From positions 1-18,454 of the forward strand of contig PDQE01000065.1 in assembly GCA_002747735.1 (NCBI GenBank): 18,454 nt of DNA. Reading direction: 5' to 3'. This document shows, one piece after another, positions 6,534 to 14,304 of the stretch. Within the stretch, counting starts at the first letter, position 1. Each line of letters opens with the position of its first letter. The stretch is from Flavobacteriales bacterium. Its GTDB lineage: Bacteria; Bacteroidota; Bacteroidia; Flavobacteriales; Flavobacteriaceae. The notes beneath the pieces were generated by a model. That model saw only the letters and a list, made by a program, of their open reading frames with translations. It was not told the origin of the DNA and did not search any database. Position numbers and translations under genes: made by a program.

Positions 6534-7334
6534 ATGAAAATAATAAAATACTTCAGTTTTCTCATGCTTACTTTGACGTTAGGCTTTAATAGTCATGCTC
6601 AAGCAGATTTAAGTCACGAGTTTGGAATTATGGCCGGCCCTATTATCATGCAGACAGATTACGGTGAAAGATACCACCTGCCAAGTAGTACTATGACTAG
6701 CTTTGGAGTATCTGTAGTTCATTATTTAAGTTTTTACGGCAGTAATTACAATTGGCGAAACGGAGCCAGTTTTTTCTCAGATCATTTTAAACTAAAAACA
6801 GAATTATCTTATTACTTTACCAATGATTTAGAGCACAAAGGAAGGTATGTAGCTCCTGGTTCTACCACAGCAGAAGTTGATAAATTACGTGCTATGTCAG
6901 GAGAAACCAAGATGTTTAACATAGGCACACAACTGGAGTATTATTTTAAAAACTTAGAAGATTACGGTTTATTATTTAATGATAAAGAAAAATGGGCTCC
7001 ATATATAAGTGCCGGTGTGCACTTTAACATGTTTAGTCCTAAATTAGAGAGTTCTATGGGCAACTGGGAAGCTGACCCCAGTGTGTTACCTCAAAAATGG
7101 CAGAACAATGTATATGTGAACAAGGACAATACTTTTTCTTTGACGCTTAGTGCCGGTACCAGATATAAAGTAGGCAGGATAGATCTTGTTTTAGATGCCC
7201 GTTGGCAGTATTTCTTATCTGATAGAATAGATGGGTTAGATGCCGTGGATGGCAGTAGTAAATTTAACGATACTGCAATTTATCTAAACTTAGGTGTTAT
7301 ATTTGATTTTGAATCTTTTAGATCAGAATATTAA
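6534..7334 (+). CDS. Outer-membrane beta-barrel protein resembling the THC0290_0291 family
   Basis: Encodes 266 residues from the ATG at 6534. An upstream in-frame TTG at 6486 is rejected because the ATG gives a clean signal peptide (MKIIKYFSFLMLTLTLGFNSHA, cut near HAQA). The mature part has many alternating strands with aromatic girdle residues (VVHYLSFYGSNYNWR, HFKLKTELSYYF, NIGTQLEYYF, APYISAGVHFNMF, LVLDARWQYFLSDRI) and ends in a typical closing strand (NLGVIFDFESF). The opening motif HEFGIMAGPIIMQTDYGER recalls flavobacterial proteins of the THC0290_0291 family; this name is from memory of the family pattern. No enzyme motif was seen. Role unknown; likely a small closed outer-membrane barrel. 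It is transcribed alone. Confidence 0.72.
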   Translation: MKIIKYFSFLMLTLTLGFNSHAQADLSHEFGIMAGPIIMQTDYGERYHLPSSTMTSFGVSVVHYLSFYGSNYNWRNGASFFSDHFKLKTELSYYFTNDLEHKGRYVAPGSTTAEVDKLRAMSGETKMFNIGTQLEYYFKNLEDYGLLFNDKEKWAPYISAGVHFNMFSPKLESSMGNWEADPSVLPQKWQNNVYVNKDNTFSLTLSAGTRYKVGRIDLVLDARWQYFLSDRIDGLDAVDGSSKFNDTAIYLNLGVIFDFESFRSEY

Positions 7335-7351
7335 ACATGGTCAAGGGGCAC

Positions 7352-8500
7352 TTATTTTCCTAATGCGTGCTTTAAATCATTTATCAGGTCATCTATATCC
7401 TCTATTCCTACACTCAATCGAATAAGGTTAGTATCTATACCTGTTTTTTTACGCTCTTTTTCCGGAATAGAAGCATGAGTCATCGTCTCAGGATGGTTGA
7501 CTAAACTTTCTACGCCGCCTAATGATTCTGCTAAGGTAAAAACCTTAAAACTTTCCAATACTTTAAATATTTCCAATTTTTTTTCAAGTTTTAGCCGAAA
7601 AGATACCATGCCGCCAAAGGCTTTCATTTGTTTTTTGGCAATTTCATATCCGGGATTATTTTTTAATCCGGGATAATATACGGTTTTAACCTTTGGATGC
7701 CCCTCTAAAAATCTGGCAATAGCAAGTCCGTTTTCACAATGGCGTTGCATTCTTACATGCAGGGTTTTAATGCCACGTAATGCTAAGAAACAATCTTGTG
7801 GCCCGGCTACGGCACCACCAGCAAATTGGATAAAATGAATTTGTTCCGCCAGATTTTTATCTTTTACCACAAGGGCTCCCATTATCAAATCCGAATGGCC
7901 TCCAAGGTATTTAGTAACAGAATGCATAACTATATCTGCTCCTAAATCAAGTGGTATTTGTAAATATGGCGTAGCAAAGGTGTTATCAACAGCAACAAGT
8001 ATGTCTTTATTTTTATCCTTTACTTTTCTGGAAATATCAGCTATATCAGCCATTTTTATTAATGGATTGGTGGGCGTTTCTATCCAGATTAGTTTTGTGT
8101 TTTTGTTCATTTTTTGTAGAACACTGGCAGTATTTTCCATGTTTACAAAATGGAATTGTAAACCGTATTTTTGAAATATTCTTGTAAACATTCGGTATGA
8201 ACCACCATATAAATCGTCTCCGGCAATTACTTCATCCCCCGGATTTAAAAGTTTTAAAACTGCATTTATGGCAGACAGGCCAGACGCAAAAGCAAAACCG
8301 TGTGTGCCGTTTTCAATAGCGGCTAAGTTGCTTTCCAATGCAGTACGTGTAGGATTAGCGGCTCGGGAGTATTCATATCCTTTATGTTTTCCCGGACTGA
8401 TTTGAGCGTAAGTGGAGGTTTGATAGATTGGCGGCATTACGGCTCCGGTAGAAGGGTCGTGTTCTTGCCCGCCATGTATAGTTTTGCTATTAAATTTCAT
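7352..8500 (-). CDS. metB: Cystathionine gamma-synthase / gamma-lyase family PLP enzyme
   Basis: A 382-residue Cys/Met metabolism PLP-dependent enzyme. PLP-binding features are complete: YSRAANPTR (44-52), [10 protein letters not shown] (73-82), [11 protein letters not shown] (171-181) with Asp172, and the Schiff-base lysine K197 in [12 protein letters not shown]. The C-terminal [12 protein letters not shown] and [12 protein letters not shown] motifs are also present. Members make cystathionine from an activated homoserine plus cysteine (metB) or split cystathionine (gamma-lyase). Motifs alone do not separate the two, and no other sulfur gene is nearby. Flavobacterial members are usually annotated as gamma-synthase. 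The gene is convergent with the outer-membrane protein gene (17 bp between stops) and divergent from the ArsC-like gene. Fold certain; reaction direction less so. Confidence 0.88.
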   Translation of the reverse strand: MKFNSKTIHGGQEHDPSTGAVMPPIYQTSTYAQISPGKHKGYEYSRAANPTRTALESNLAAIENGTHGFAFASGLSAINAVLKLLNPGDEVIAGDDLYGGSYRMFTRIFQKYGLQFHFVNMENTASVLQKMNKNTKLIWIETPTNPLIKMADIADISRKVKDKNKDILVAVDNTFATPYLQIPLDLGADIVMHSVTKYLGGHSDLIMGALVVKDKNLAEQIHFIQFAGGAVAGPQDCFLALRGIKTLHVRMQRHCENGLAIARFLEGHPKVKTVYYPGLKNNPGYEIAKKQMKAFGGMVSFRLKLEKKLEIFKVLESFKVFTLAESLGGVESLVNHPETMTHASIPEKERKKTGIDTNLIRLSVGIEDIDDLINDLKHALGK

Positions 8501-8837
8501 TTTATAAACGTATTTTTTATATTTTAGCTAATAGGAATTCGTATATTGCTTTTTAAGCGTAATATTTAGATTCTTCTTATTTGGTACTATCAAACGATAA
8601 ATTTTCTTATCGACTGATAATTAGCAACGCATGTTATCGGGTCAATATTAAAATTAAAATTTGCAAGAATGTAATTTTCGCATCCCGAAATGCCGGAGGC
8701 AAATATTTACGGATTTATTTAACCTTTTAACATTGAACTCCGTACCGTTGTCATTTTTTTGATAGACACTCATTTTTGAGGGTACGGTACTTAATGCCAT
8801 CTTAAGCAAATGTACTCTTATAAAATCACAACAAAAA
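8501..8837. other. Divergent intergenic region between metB and the ArsC-like gene
   Basis: No gene is supported. On the minus strand, TACATTTG (8808-8815) fits the TAnnTTTG box but lies about 310 bp from metB. A 7-bp inverted repeat GTACCGT...ACGGTAC surrounds about 35 bp of spacer near 8743-8790, and a small CGATAA/TTATCG hairpin lies near 8595-8612. None of these can be tied to a known regulator or riboswitch. No SAM-riboswitch-like structure was recognised in front of metB. Confidence 0.35.
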
Positions 8838-9185
8838 ATGAGAAAGATATATTTTCTAAAAACCTGTGATACATGCAGAAGAATATTAAAAACCGTAAAT
8901 ATCGATGGTTTTATACTACAAGAGATAAAATCTGAGCCCATAACCGTAAAACAGTTAGCAGAATTATATAGTTTGGCAGGCAGCTACGAAGCTCTGTTTA
9001 ACAAAAGGGCGAAAAAGTATAAAGCGATGGATTTAAAAAACCAAAATCTTAAAGAAAAGGATTACAAACAGTTAATACTGGAAGAATATACCTTTTTAAA
9101 AAGGCCGGTTTTTGTGGTAAATGGCAGAATTTTTATAGGAAATTCAAAAAAAACGGTGGGAGAGCTACAGCAAGCAATTGGGTGA
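8838..9185 (+). CDS. ArsC/Spx-family thioredoxin-fold protein
   Basis: Encodes 115 residues of the ArsC/Spx/YffB superfamily. The N-terminus is a beta strand followed by TCDTCRRIL, giving a CxxC pair (C10, C13). ArsC has its catalytic Cys at the first position, followed by GTSR. R58 (FNKRAKKYK) and R89 (LKRPV) sit where ArsC has its substrate arginines, and KRPVFVVNGRIFIGN is the usual C-terminal strand. Such proteins are often annotated as arsenate reductase, but there are no ars genes here and the CxxC resembles Spx/MgsR-like or YffB-like members. Arsenate reduction is therefore unproven; a glutathione- or thiol-linked redox role is possible. It is a single gene, divergent from metB and convergent with nadD. 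Confidence 0.8.
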   Translation: MRKIYFLKTCDTCRRILKTVNIDGFILQEIKSEPITVKQLAELYSLAGSYEALFNKRAKKYKAMDLKNQNLKEKDYKQLILEEYTFLKRPVFVVNGRIFIGNSKKTVGELQQAIG

Positions 9186-9287
9186 TGCTGCTTTTTTTAG
9201 CCCTGTTTTTGTATTTCCGCAGTTTCTACCGCTATACAATTCAAAAAAGCTTAAAACTTCTAATTTTTAGTCTAAATCTTAAGAAGT

Positions 9288-9881
9288 TTAAATGAGTCTG
9301 TTTTTATAAAAATTCATTTCATCTAAATATTGCCAGACTTTGTCCGGTAGCAACGGCCTTATATTTTTTCCTTCAGCTATAGATTTTCTGATAAAAGTTG
9401 CCGAGATTTCCATTATAGGAGCATCTATGCGGTGTATTTTTGGATTATTCTTTATCTCTTTTATAGCTGATTTACCTGTGTGAATACGCGGATACACATA
9501 GATTTCGTGATTTTCCAGAATTACATCATAATTTTTCCATTTGTGAAAAGAAACCAGATTGTCTTCTCCCATTATTAAATTGAACTGATGCTGCGGATAT
9601 TTCTCGGTAATATAAGCCAACGTATTAACTGTATAGTTGGGCTGTGGCAGGTTAAATTCTATTTTGCTGGGTTGTAATTTTGGGTAGTCTTCGGTGGCTA
9701 TTTCTGCCATAGCATATCTGTGATGATCTGCTAATAAACTGCTCTTTTTTTTAAAAGGGCTTTTGGGTGTTACCACTAGCCAAACGGCATCCAAATCGGA
9801 AAATTCTACCAAGTGGTTGGCTATGGCCAGGTGCCCAATATGAATGGGATTAAAGGTGCCAAAAAACAAACCTGTTTTCAT
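9288..9881 (-). CDS. nadD: Nicotinate-nucleotide adenylyltransferase
   Basis: Makes deamido-NAD from nicotinate mononucleotide and ATP (EC 2.7.7.18), a late step of NAD synthesis. Encodes 197 residues with the nucleotidyltransferase motif GTFNPIHIGHL (8-18), the VTPKSPFKK loop (37-45), MGEDNLVSFHKWKNY, and the C-terminal ISATFIRKSI motif (about 159-168). All parts are present and the length is typical. Its ATG overlaps the stop codon of gmk (ATGA, 9878-9881), so the two are translationally coupled. The set yicC-gmk-nadD is a usual flavobacterial arrangement. Confidence 0.95.
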   Translation of the reverse strand: MKTGLFFGTFNPIHIGHLAIANHLVEFSDLDAVWLVVTPKSPFKKKSSLLADHHRYAMAEIATEDYPKLQPSKIEFNLPQPNYTVNTLAYITEKYPQHQFNLIMGEDNLVSFHKWKNYDVILENHEIYVYPRIHTGKSAIKEIKNNPKIHRIDAPIMEISATFIRKSIAEGKNIRPLLPDKVWQYLDEMNFYKNRLI

Positions 9882-10465
9882 AATTTTTTCCTTTTTGAAC
9901 CTATGAAATCTGCCACCAGTTTTTCGGCTTCTTTAAGGGCAGTGGGTAAGTCGTAATTTTTTATAATATAATCAAACTGTGGTGCGGTAGCTAATTCTAT
10001 CGAAGCCTTTGCTATTCGCATATTAATGCGTTCGTCACTTTCGGTTTTGCGTTTCTTTAACCTGATTTTTAATTCATCCACACTGGGCGGTTTTACAAAA
10101 ACGGCTAGAGTTTCTTTAGGGAATTTTTCCTTAATGCGTAAACCGCCCGCCACATCTATATCAAAAATAACGTGTTTTCCCAAAGCCCATATCCGTTCTA
10201 CTTCGTCTTTTAATGTGCCATAAAAATTATCACGATATACCTCTTCCCATTCTAAAAAATCATTGTTTTTTATATGTTGTTTAAACGTTTTTGTACTTAT
10301 GAAATAATAATCTTTGCCATCTGTCTCACCTTTGCGTTTTTCTCTTGAGGTAGCTGATATGGAAAATGCCAGATTCAAATGCTTCAATCCGAGTAAATGT
10401 TTTACAATAGTGGTCTTGCCGGAACCGGAAGGTGCAGAGAAGACGATAAGTTTTCCTTTTTTCAT
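9878..10465 (-). CDS. gmk: Guanylate kinase
   Basis: Phosphorylates GMP to GDP with ATP (EC 2.7.4.8). Encodes 195 residues. The P-loop is APSGSGKTT (11-19). The GMP-binding segment follows with SATSREKRKGETDGKDYYFIS (key residues SATSR, R, E, DYYFIS), and then FLEWEEVYRDNFYGT, IFDIDVAGGLRIKEKFP (the DVAGG form of DVQGA), and the RLKKRKTESDERINMRI lid. Length is typical. It is followed by nadD with a 4-bp overlap. Upstream, about 370 bp of non-coding or decayed sequence separates it from yicC, with which it is often adjacent in related genomes. Confidence 0.96.
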   Translation of the reverse strand: MKKGKLIVFSAPSGSGKTTIVKHLLGLKHLNLAFSISATSREKRKGETDGKDYYFISTKTFKQHIKNNDFLEWEEVYRDNFYGTLKDEVERIWALGKHVIFDIDVAGGLRIKEKFPKETLAVFVKPPSVDELKIRLKKRKTESDERINMRIAKASIELATAPQFDYIIKNYDLPTALKEAEKLVADFIGSKRKKL

Positions 10466-10686
10466 TTATAATTGTGATAGAATCTTTAATCCTTGCCTAA
10501 GGTCATGCTTACTTTTTATGATTTCAAAAAATTGCAAAAAGCAACTGTGGCTTATACGTAACTTTACACTGGTACTTTAAACCATTTGCTTACATCATCA
10601 ACCCGGATTGTTTTATTTTCTTTATCTGAGAACAAGATGTCTCTGTTTTTTAAAGCGTATAATGCCGTTATAAGCAAAGAGAACAT
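10466..10686 (-). pseudogene. Possible gene remnant in two frames between yicC and gmk
   Basis: Two protein-like minus-strand frames lie end to end. Frame A (10564-10686) starts at ATG and reads 40 residues (MFSLLITALYALKNRD ... VDDVSKWFKVPV). Frame B (open to 10567 and beyond, stop at 10466-10468) continues in another phase with VKLRISHSCFLQFFEIIKSK ... LRQGLKILSQL and stops directly before the gmk start. Together they look like the C-terminus of one helical protein broken by an indel. The pattern (ALYAL near the start, a Lys/Phe-rich pair of helices at the end) is loosely like the C-terminus of RteC-type proteins; this is only a guess. Bases 10687-10833 contain nothing else recognised. Confidence 0.3.
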
Positions 10687-10833
10687 GTCCAAATTTAACT
10701 TTTAAGTAACGGAATAGCATTAAAATAAAACAAATTGGTTAAGCTTCACATAATAAATAATTTGGGCTAGCTCTAAGCTCATAACTTTTGTTCTGCTAAA
10801 GCCTTGTATTTCATTTTATGTGTCATATCTAAT

Positions 10834-11691
10834 TTACAATACGTTTAATAATTGTTCCTTTATCTTTTCTAGCTCATCTTTCATCTGTACTACTATTTTT
10901 TGCATGGGGGCAAAATTGGCTTTGGAACCAAGGGTGTTTATTTCTCTTCCTATTTCCTGGCCAATAAAACCTAGTTTTTTACCGTTAGAAGTAGGATTGT
11001 TTAATTCGTCTAAAAAGTATGAAAGATGGTTTCTTAAACGTACTTTTTCTTCAGTTACATCCAGTTTTTCCAAATAATAGATTAGTTCTTGTTCAAATCG
11101 GTTTTCGTCCACGCTCTGTTTTAATTCTTCAATGGCTTTATACAGCCTTTCTCTTACATTTTTTAACCGCTCTTCGTCTAAACAGTCTATTTGCTTTGTA
11201 AGTTGTTGTATATTATCTATTCGACATGAAAAATCTTTTTTGAGTACCAGTCCTTCGTCTTTTCTAAAGGTGATGACTTTTTCTATCGTTTTTAGCAGGG
11301 CATCAGTAATTTGGCTCCATTCGTCATCGTTTATATCTTCTACCTCTGTTTTAAGTACATCCGGCAAACGCATAGCAATGTTGAGCATATTTTCTTTATC
11401 TGATAGACCGAGTTTGGAGAGTTGGCCTAAATAATGTGATACTACCATTTCATTAATGGAAGTATGGCCTCCAATTTCGTTATTTTCTATAGTAAGAGTA
11501 AAATCAACTTTTCCGCGTTTAAGTTGTGTTGCCAGCAGGTTTCTTATCTCCGGCTCTTTCTCGCGATAAGCATTGGGTACTCTTATATTAAAATCAATGT
11601 TTTTACTGTTTAATGTACGTATTTCTATGGTAGCCGATTTTTGTAGTAATTCTACCTCGGACTTACCATATCCGGTCATGGATTGAATCAT
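10834..11691 (-). CDS. yicC: YicC/YloC-family endoribonuclease
   Basis: Encodes 285 residues of the YicC family. Hallmarks are the N-terminal MIQSMTGYGKSE, the RTLNSKNIDFNIRVP segment (27-41), and the C-terminal HLSYFLDELNNP...GKKLGFIGQEIGREINTLGSKAN (about 223-262). YicC of E. coli has been linked to RNA decay (RyhB degradation) and B. subtilis YloC has been described as an endoribonuclease; the role here is inferred from the family. Length is typical. It heads the minus-strand block with gmk and nadD, though 368 bp of probably decayed sequence separates it from gmk, so gmk may rely on its own promoter. Confidence 0.93.
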   Translation of the reverse strand: MIQSMTGYGKSEVELLQKSATIEIRTLNSKNIDFNIRVPNAYREKEPEIRNLLATQLKRGKVDFTLTIENNEIGGHTSINEMVVSHYLGQLSKLGLSDKENMLNIAMRLPDVLKTEVEDINDDEWSQITDALLKTIEKVITFRKDEGLVLKKDFSCRIDNIQQLTKQIDCLDEERLKNVRERLYKAIEELKQSVDENRFEQELIYYLEKLDVTEEKVRLRNHLSYFLDELNNPTSNGKKLGFIGQEIGREINTLGSKANFAPMQKIVVQMKDELEKIKEQLLNVL

Positions 11692-11709
11692 AAAAAGTAT
11701 TTATATGGG

Positions 11710-11717
11710 CAAATTTA
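11710..11717 (-). promoter_or_regulatory. Candidate -7 promoter element for yicC
   Basis: The minus strand reads TAAATTTG, fitting TAnnTTTG, 18 nt before the yicC start codon. No -33 box was found at the standard 17-23 nt spacing; the nearest TTTG is 31 nt away. Weak. Confidence 0.25.
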
Positions 11718-11936
11718 CGTAAATTATTACTAGGGAAGTATTTAAGTACAAAGAATTGAGTAAAAAATAATTTGAACATTCCTAAGGGTAGATTTTTACA
11801 CCGTAAACATTAGGTGTGGAACACTACGGCAATTTCATCTTACTAATAATCACATCTTTTGGGGGAGCTTGTCTGTTCCTAAATGCTACTGCTCGCTAAA
11901 TCGGCTAGGAATAGGTTGTATAGGTAAATACCCATA

Positions 11937-11973
11937 AAAAAAGCCGGTATATTAAAAATATACCGGCTTTTTT
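11937..11973 (-). terminator. Terminator of sodA
   Basis: A perfect 17-bp inverted repeat (11937-11953 with 11957-11973; core AGCCGGTATATT) encloses a 3-nt AAA loop. Runs of A and T at the two ends give a U-tail in either direction. It lies 16 bp past the sodA stop codon, so it should end sodA transcription and shield yicC. Confidence 0.9.
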
Positions 11974-11989
11974 AAAATTTACAAAATTC

Positions 11990-12598
11990 TTACTTATTCG
12001 CTTCGTAACGTTTTTCTACTTCATTCCAGTTAATTACGTTAAAAAAGGCTTCAATATAATCCGGACGTCTATTTTGATATTTTAAATAGTAAGCATGTTC
12101 CCAAACGTCTAATCCTAAAATGGGTGTTCCGCCACAGCCTACGCCCGGCATTAAAGGGTTATCCTGGTTTGGAGAAGAGCAAACTTCTACTTTTCCACCT
12201 TTGTGTACACAAAGCCATGCCCATCCGGAGCCAAATCGTGTAGCGGCAGCTTTTGAAAAAGTATCCTTAAAAGCGTCATAAGAACCGTATTCTCTTTCTA
12301 TGGCATCTTTTAAAGGGCCGGACAGCCTGCCTTTGTCCTTTGGGTTCATAATTTCCCAAAACAAACTGTGGTTATAGAATCCGCCTCCGTTATTTCTAAC
12401 TGCAGAATTGCCCATATCCAGATTGGTCAATATATTTTCAATAGACTTTCCTTCGAGGTTAGTGTCTTTTATTGCATTGTTTAATTTGTTGGTGTAACCT
12501 GCATGGTGTTTTGTGTAGTGTATTTCCATGGTTCTTGCATCTATGTGCGGTTCTAATGCGTCATATGCATAGGGTAGTTTTGGTAATTCAAAAGCCAT
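11990..12598 (-). CDS. sodA: Superoxide dismutase, Fe/Mn family (Mn-type signature)
   Basis: Converts superoxide to oxygen and hydrogen peroxide (EC 1.15.1.1). Encodes 202 residues with all four metal ligands: H27 (MEIHYTKHH), H77 ([11 protein letters not shown]), D164 and H168 ([15 protein letters not shown]). The pattern GGG before the second ligand plus Gln145 in NQDNPL is the Mn-type arrangement; Fe enzymes usually have AAQ-W-NH instead. A Mn or cambialistic enzyme is therefore more likely than a strict Fe form. No signal peptide, so cytoplasmic. It is a single gene with its own terminator and a candidate promoter just upstream. Confidence 0.95.
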   Translation of the reverse strand: MAFELPKLPYAYDALEPHIDARTMEIHYTKHHAGYTNKLNNAIKDTNLEGKSIENILTNLDMGNSAVRNNGGGFYNHSLFWEIMNPKDKGRLSGPLKDAIEREYGSYDAFKDTFSKAAATRFGSGWAWLCVHKGGKVEVCSSPNQDNPLMPGVGCGGTPILGLDVWEHAYYLKYQNRRPDYIEAFFNVINWNEVEKRYEANK

Positions 12599-12633
12599 AA
12601 TGTTCTTATTTTAAAGTTCTACTTAGTTTCTCC

Positions 12634-12641
12634 CAAAAATA
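12634..12641 (-). promoter_or_regulatory. Candidate -7 promoter element for sodA
   Basis: The minus strand reads TATTTTTG, fitting TAnnTTTG, 35 nt before the sodA start codon. An identical octamer lies 22 nt further upstream (12656-12663), and its TTTG could act as a -33 box with a short 14-nt spacer. Motif and position only. Confidence 0.35.
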
Positions 12642-12714
12642 GTAATTTTTAAATACAAAAATAGAGTCATAAAGATAGAATGTATTTATTATCTGATAGA
12701 TCGATTTTATTTAT

Positions 12715-12885
12715 AACCTGAATTCGATTAATATTGTGACCACAGCTTTCTTTATTTTTGATTAGAAATTTTATAAAATTTTCGAGTAATATCAAGATAT
12801 TACGAGGATATTTCTTCATGCTTTTAAGTGCAAATCTAAAGTATTCTATACGTTCTGTGAAAACAAGATTAACCGAATTCAGGTT
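12715..12885. repeat. Palindromic MITE-like repeat, copy 2 (complete, about 171 bp)
   Basis: The ends are inverted repeats: AACCTGAATTCG... (12715-12745) matches the reverse complement of 12855-12885 at 26 of 31 positions, the outer 12 exactly. The centre is a perfect hairpin GTAATATC (12786-12793), AA, GATATTAC (12796-12803). The right half (12807-12885) matches copy 1 (29-107) at 76 of 79 positions. Relative to copy 1 it has 11 extra bases beside the central hairpin (a second GATATT). TTTAT occurs just outside both ends (12710-12714 and 12887-12891), a possible target duplication in an AT-rich site. It fills the space between sodA and mvaA, and no transposase is present. Confidence 0.75.
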
Positions 12886-12907
12886 TTTTATAGTTTATAC
12901 AGCCGCC

Positions 12908-14176
12908 TCATTCACGTATCTTTTCCAGAGCTTTACCCACTGCAGAAAAACTAATCTGTTTATCCTTAAATTTGTTGAGCAACAATTCTTTTTCTTTTTC
13001 GGTGGCTCCCAATTGGCTCAGCATATTATTCAAGTGCATTTTCATGTGTCCGGCTTGAATTCCAGTGGTGGTAAGGGCTTTTAAAGCAGCAAAATTCTGA
13101 GCTAGGCCGGCAGCAGCAACTATTTGCATCAACTCCTCGGCTGTGGGATTTTGTAACAGTTGCAAGGACAGTTTTGCCAATGGGTGTAAAGCCGTTAAAC
13201 CACCTACGGTACCTAAAGAAAGGGGTAATACTATTGAAAAAATAAATTCGTTATTTTTTATTTCACAGTGGGTTAAACTTTTATATTTCCCGTCTTTAGC
13301 GGCATAGGCATGTACACCTGCTTCCACCGCCCTAAAATCATTTCCGGTAGCTATTACTACAGCATCTATGCCGTTCATTATACCTTTATTATGGGTTACA
13401 GCCCGTAACGGTTCTACATGGGCTATATCCACAGCGGTTTTAAATTTTTTGGCAAACGTTTCCCCATTTTCACCAAGTTCTGCTATCGGACATCTTACTG
13501 TGGCTTTTACTAAGGATTCCGGAACATAATTAGACAAAATACTCATCACAATTTCTATATCTTCCTTTTTAAAGGCATTGGCTACAGCCTCTAAGCAGGA
13601 ATTAATAAAATTAGCTCCCATGCTGTCTTTGGTATCAAAACGCAGATGTAATTGATAGTAATTTTTTAAAACATCTGTTTTGTCTTTTAATTCAATGGAT
13701 AATATGCCTCCGCCACGTTTTCGCATATTGGTGGTTATGGGTTCGGTAACTTTTAGTAATTGCGGTTTTATTGTATTAAAATATTTTTCTAAATCATTCT
13801 TTTTACCTTTGAACATAAAGTGAATTTGTCCGCTTTTAACCGTATTTATCACTTCGGTTTTAAAGCCCCCTCGTTTTTTCCAGAATTTAGCGGTAAGTGC
13901 GGCAGCAGCTACTACTGAGCTTTCTTCCACAGCCATTGGAATAGCATAAGCCTTGCCGTTGATAACAAAATTAGGAGCAACGGCATAGGGCAGATAAAAG
14001 TTAGAAATAGTATTCTCTATAAACTCGTCATGGAGTTGCTGTAGTTTTTTGTTGGTATTCCAGTAGCGTTTTAAAATTCCTGCTGCTGTGGGGTGATTGG
14101 CTAAAAAAGTAGTTTTTAACCACTCTATTTTTTCGGTTTTGGACAGTTTGGAAAATCCATTTATTGTTTTGGCCAT
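12908..14176 (-). CDS. mvaA: Hydroxymethylglutaryl-CoA reductase, degradative (class II) type
   Basis: Interconverts HMG-CoA and mevalonate with a nicotinamide cofactor. Encodes 422 residues, close to the usual class II length of about 430. Catalytic residues are in place: Glu84/85 (PMAVEESSVVAAA), Lys264 (THNKGIMNGIDA), Asp280 (ATGNDFRAVEAG) and His377 (GHMKMHL). DSMGANFINSCLEAV (185-199) is the cofactor/substrate segment. In flavobacteria this enzyme normally feeds the mevalonate pathway to isoprenoids despite the 'degradative' family label. Other mevalonate genes are not in the window. It is divergent from the peptidase gene, and copy 2 of the repeat lies 22 bp past its stop codon. Confidence 0.92.
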   Translation of the reverse strand: MAKTINGFSKLSKTEKIEWLKTTFLANHPTAAGILKRYWNTNKKLQQLHDEFIENTISNFYLPYAVAPNFVINGKAYAIPMAVEESSVVAAAALTAKFWKKRGGFKTEVINTVKSGQIHFMFKGKKNDLEKYFNTIKPQLLKVTEPITTNMRKRGGGILSIELKDKTDVLKNYYQLHLRFDTKDSMGANFINSCLEAVANAFKKEDIEIVMSILSNYVPESLVKATVRCPIAELGENGETFAKKFKTAVDIAHVEPLRAVTHNKGIMNGIDAVVIATGNDFRAVEAGVHAYAAKDGKYKSLTHCEIKNNEFIFSIVLPLSLGTVGGLTALHPLAKLSLQLLQNPTAEELMQIVAAAGLAQNFAALKALTTTGIQAGHMKMHLNNMLSQLGATEKEKELLLNKFKDKQISFSAVGKALEKIRE

Positions 14177-14206
14177 ATATTGTAAAATAGAACGTGTCTT
14201 GGCCTA

Positions 14207-14214
14207 CAAAGATA
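14207..14214 (-). promoter_or_regulatory. Candidate -7 promoter element for mvaA
   Basis: The minus strand reads TATCTTTG, fitting TAnnTTTG, 30 nt before the mvaA start codon. The nearest TTG upstream lies 26 nt away, slightly outside normal spacing. Confidence 0.35.
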
Positions 14215-14304
14215 AGATAAAGATATTTTATTTAACTTAACAACCGTATTTTGCTCAAAATTTAGTAAACTTGAAGCTGATTTACCTAATTTGTACTTTA
14301 TAAA

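Noticed and set aside
8743..8790. 7-bp inverted repeat GTACCGT/ACGGTAC upstream of the ArsC-like gene
   Set aside because: Long spacer and no second copy; a chance operator-like pairing cannot be excluded, so no regulatory site is claimed.
8654..8941. 95-codon minus-strand ORF overlapping the start of the ArsC-like gene
   Set aside because: It covers the start of a well-supported gene on the other strand and shows no domain or signal pattern.
9254..9289. AAACTTCT/AGAAGTTT inverted repeat between the ArsC-like gene and nadD
   Set aside because: The 20-base loop and overlap with the nadD stop codon make it a poor terminator.
11824..11895. Short minus-strand frame of 23 codons (RAVAFRNRQAPPKDVIISK...) between yicC and sodA, protein-like in composition
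   Set aside because: No start codon in frame, closed at both ends by stops, no family recognised; at most a tiny relic, so not annotated.
12758..13084. 108-codon plus-strand ORF running from the repeat into mvaA
   Set aside because: It overlaps the C-terminus of HMG-CoA reductase and the palindromic repeat; composition is that of an antisense frame.
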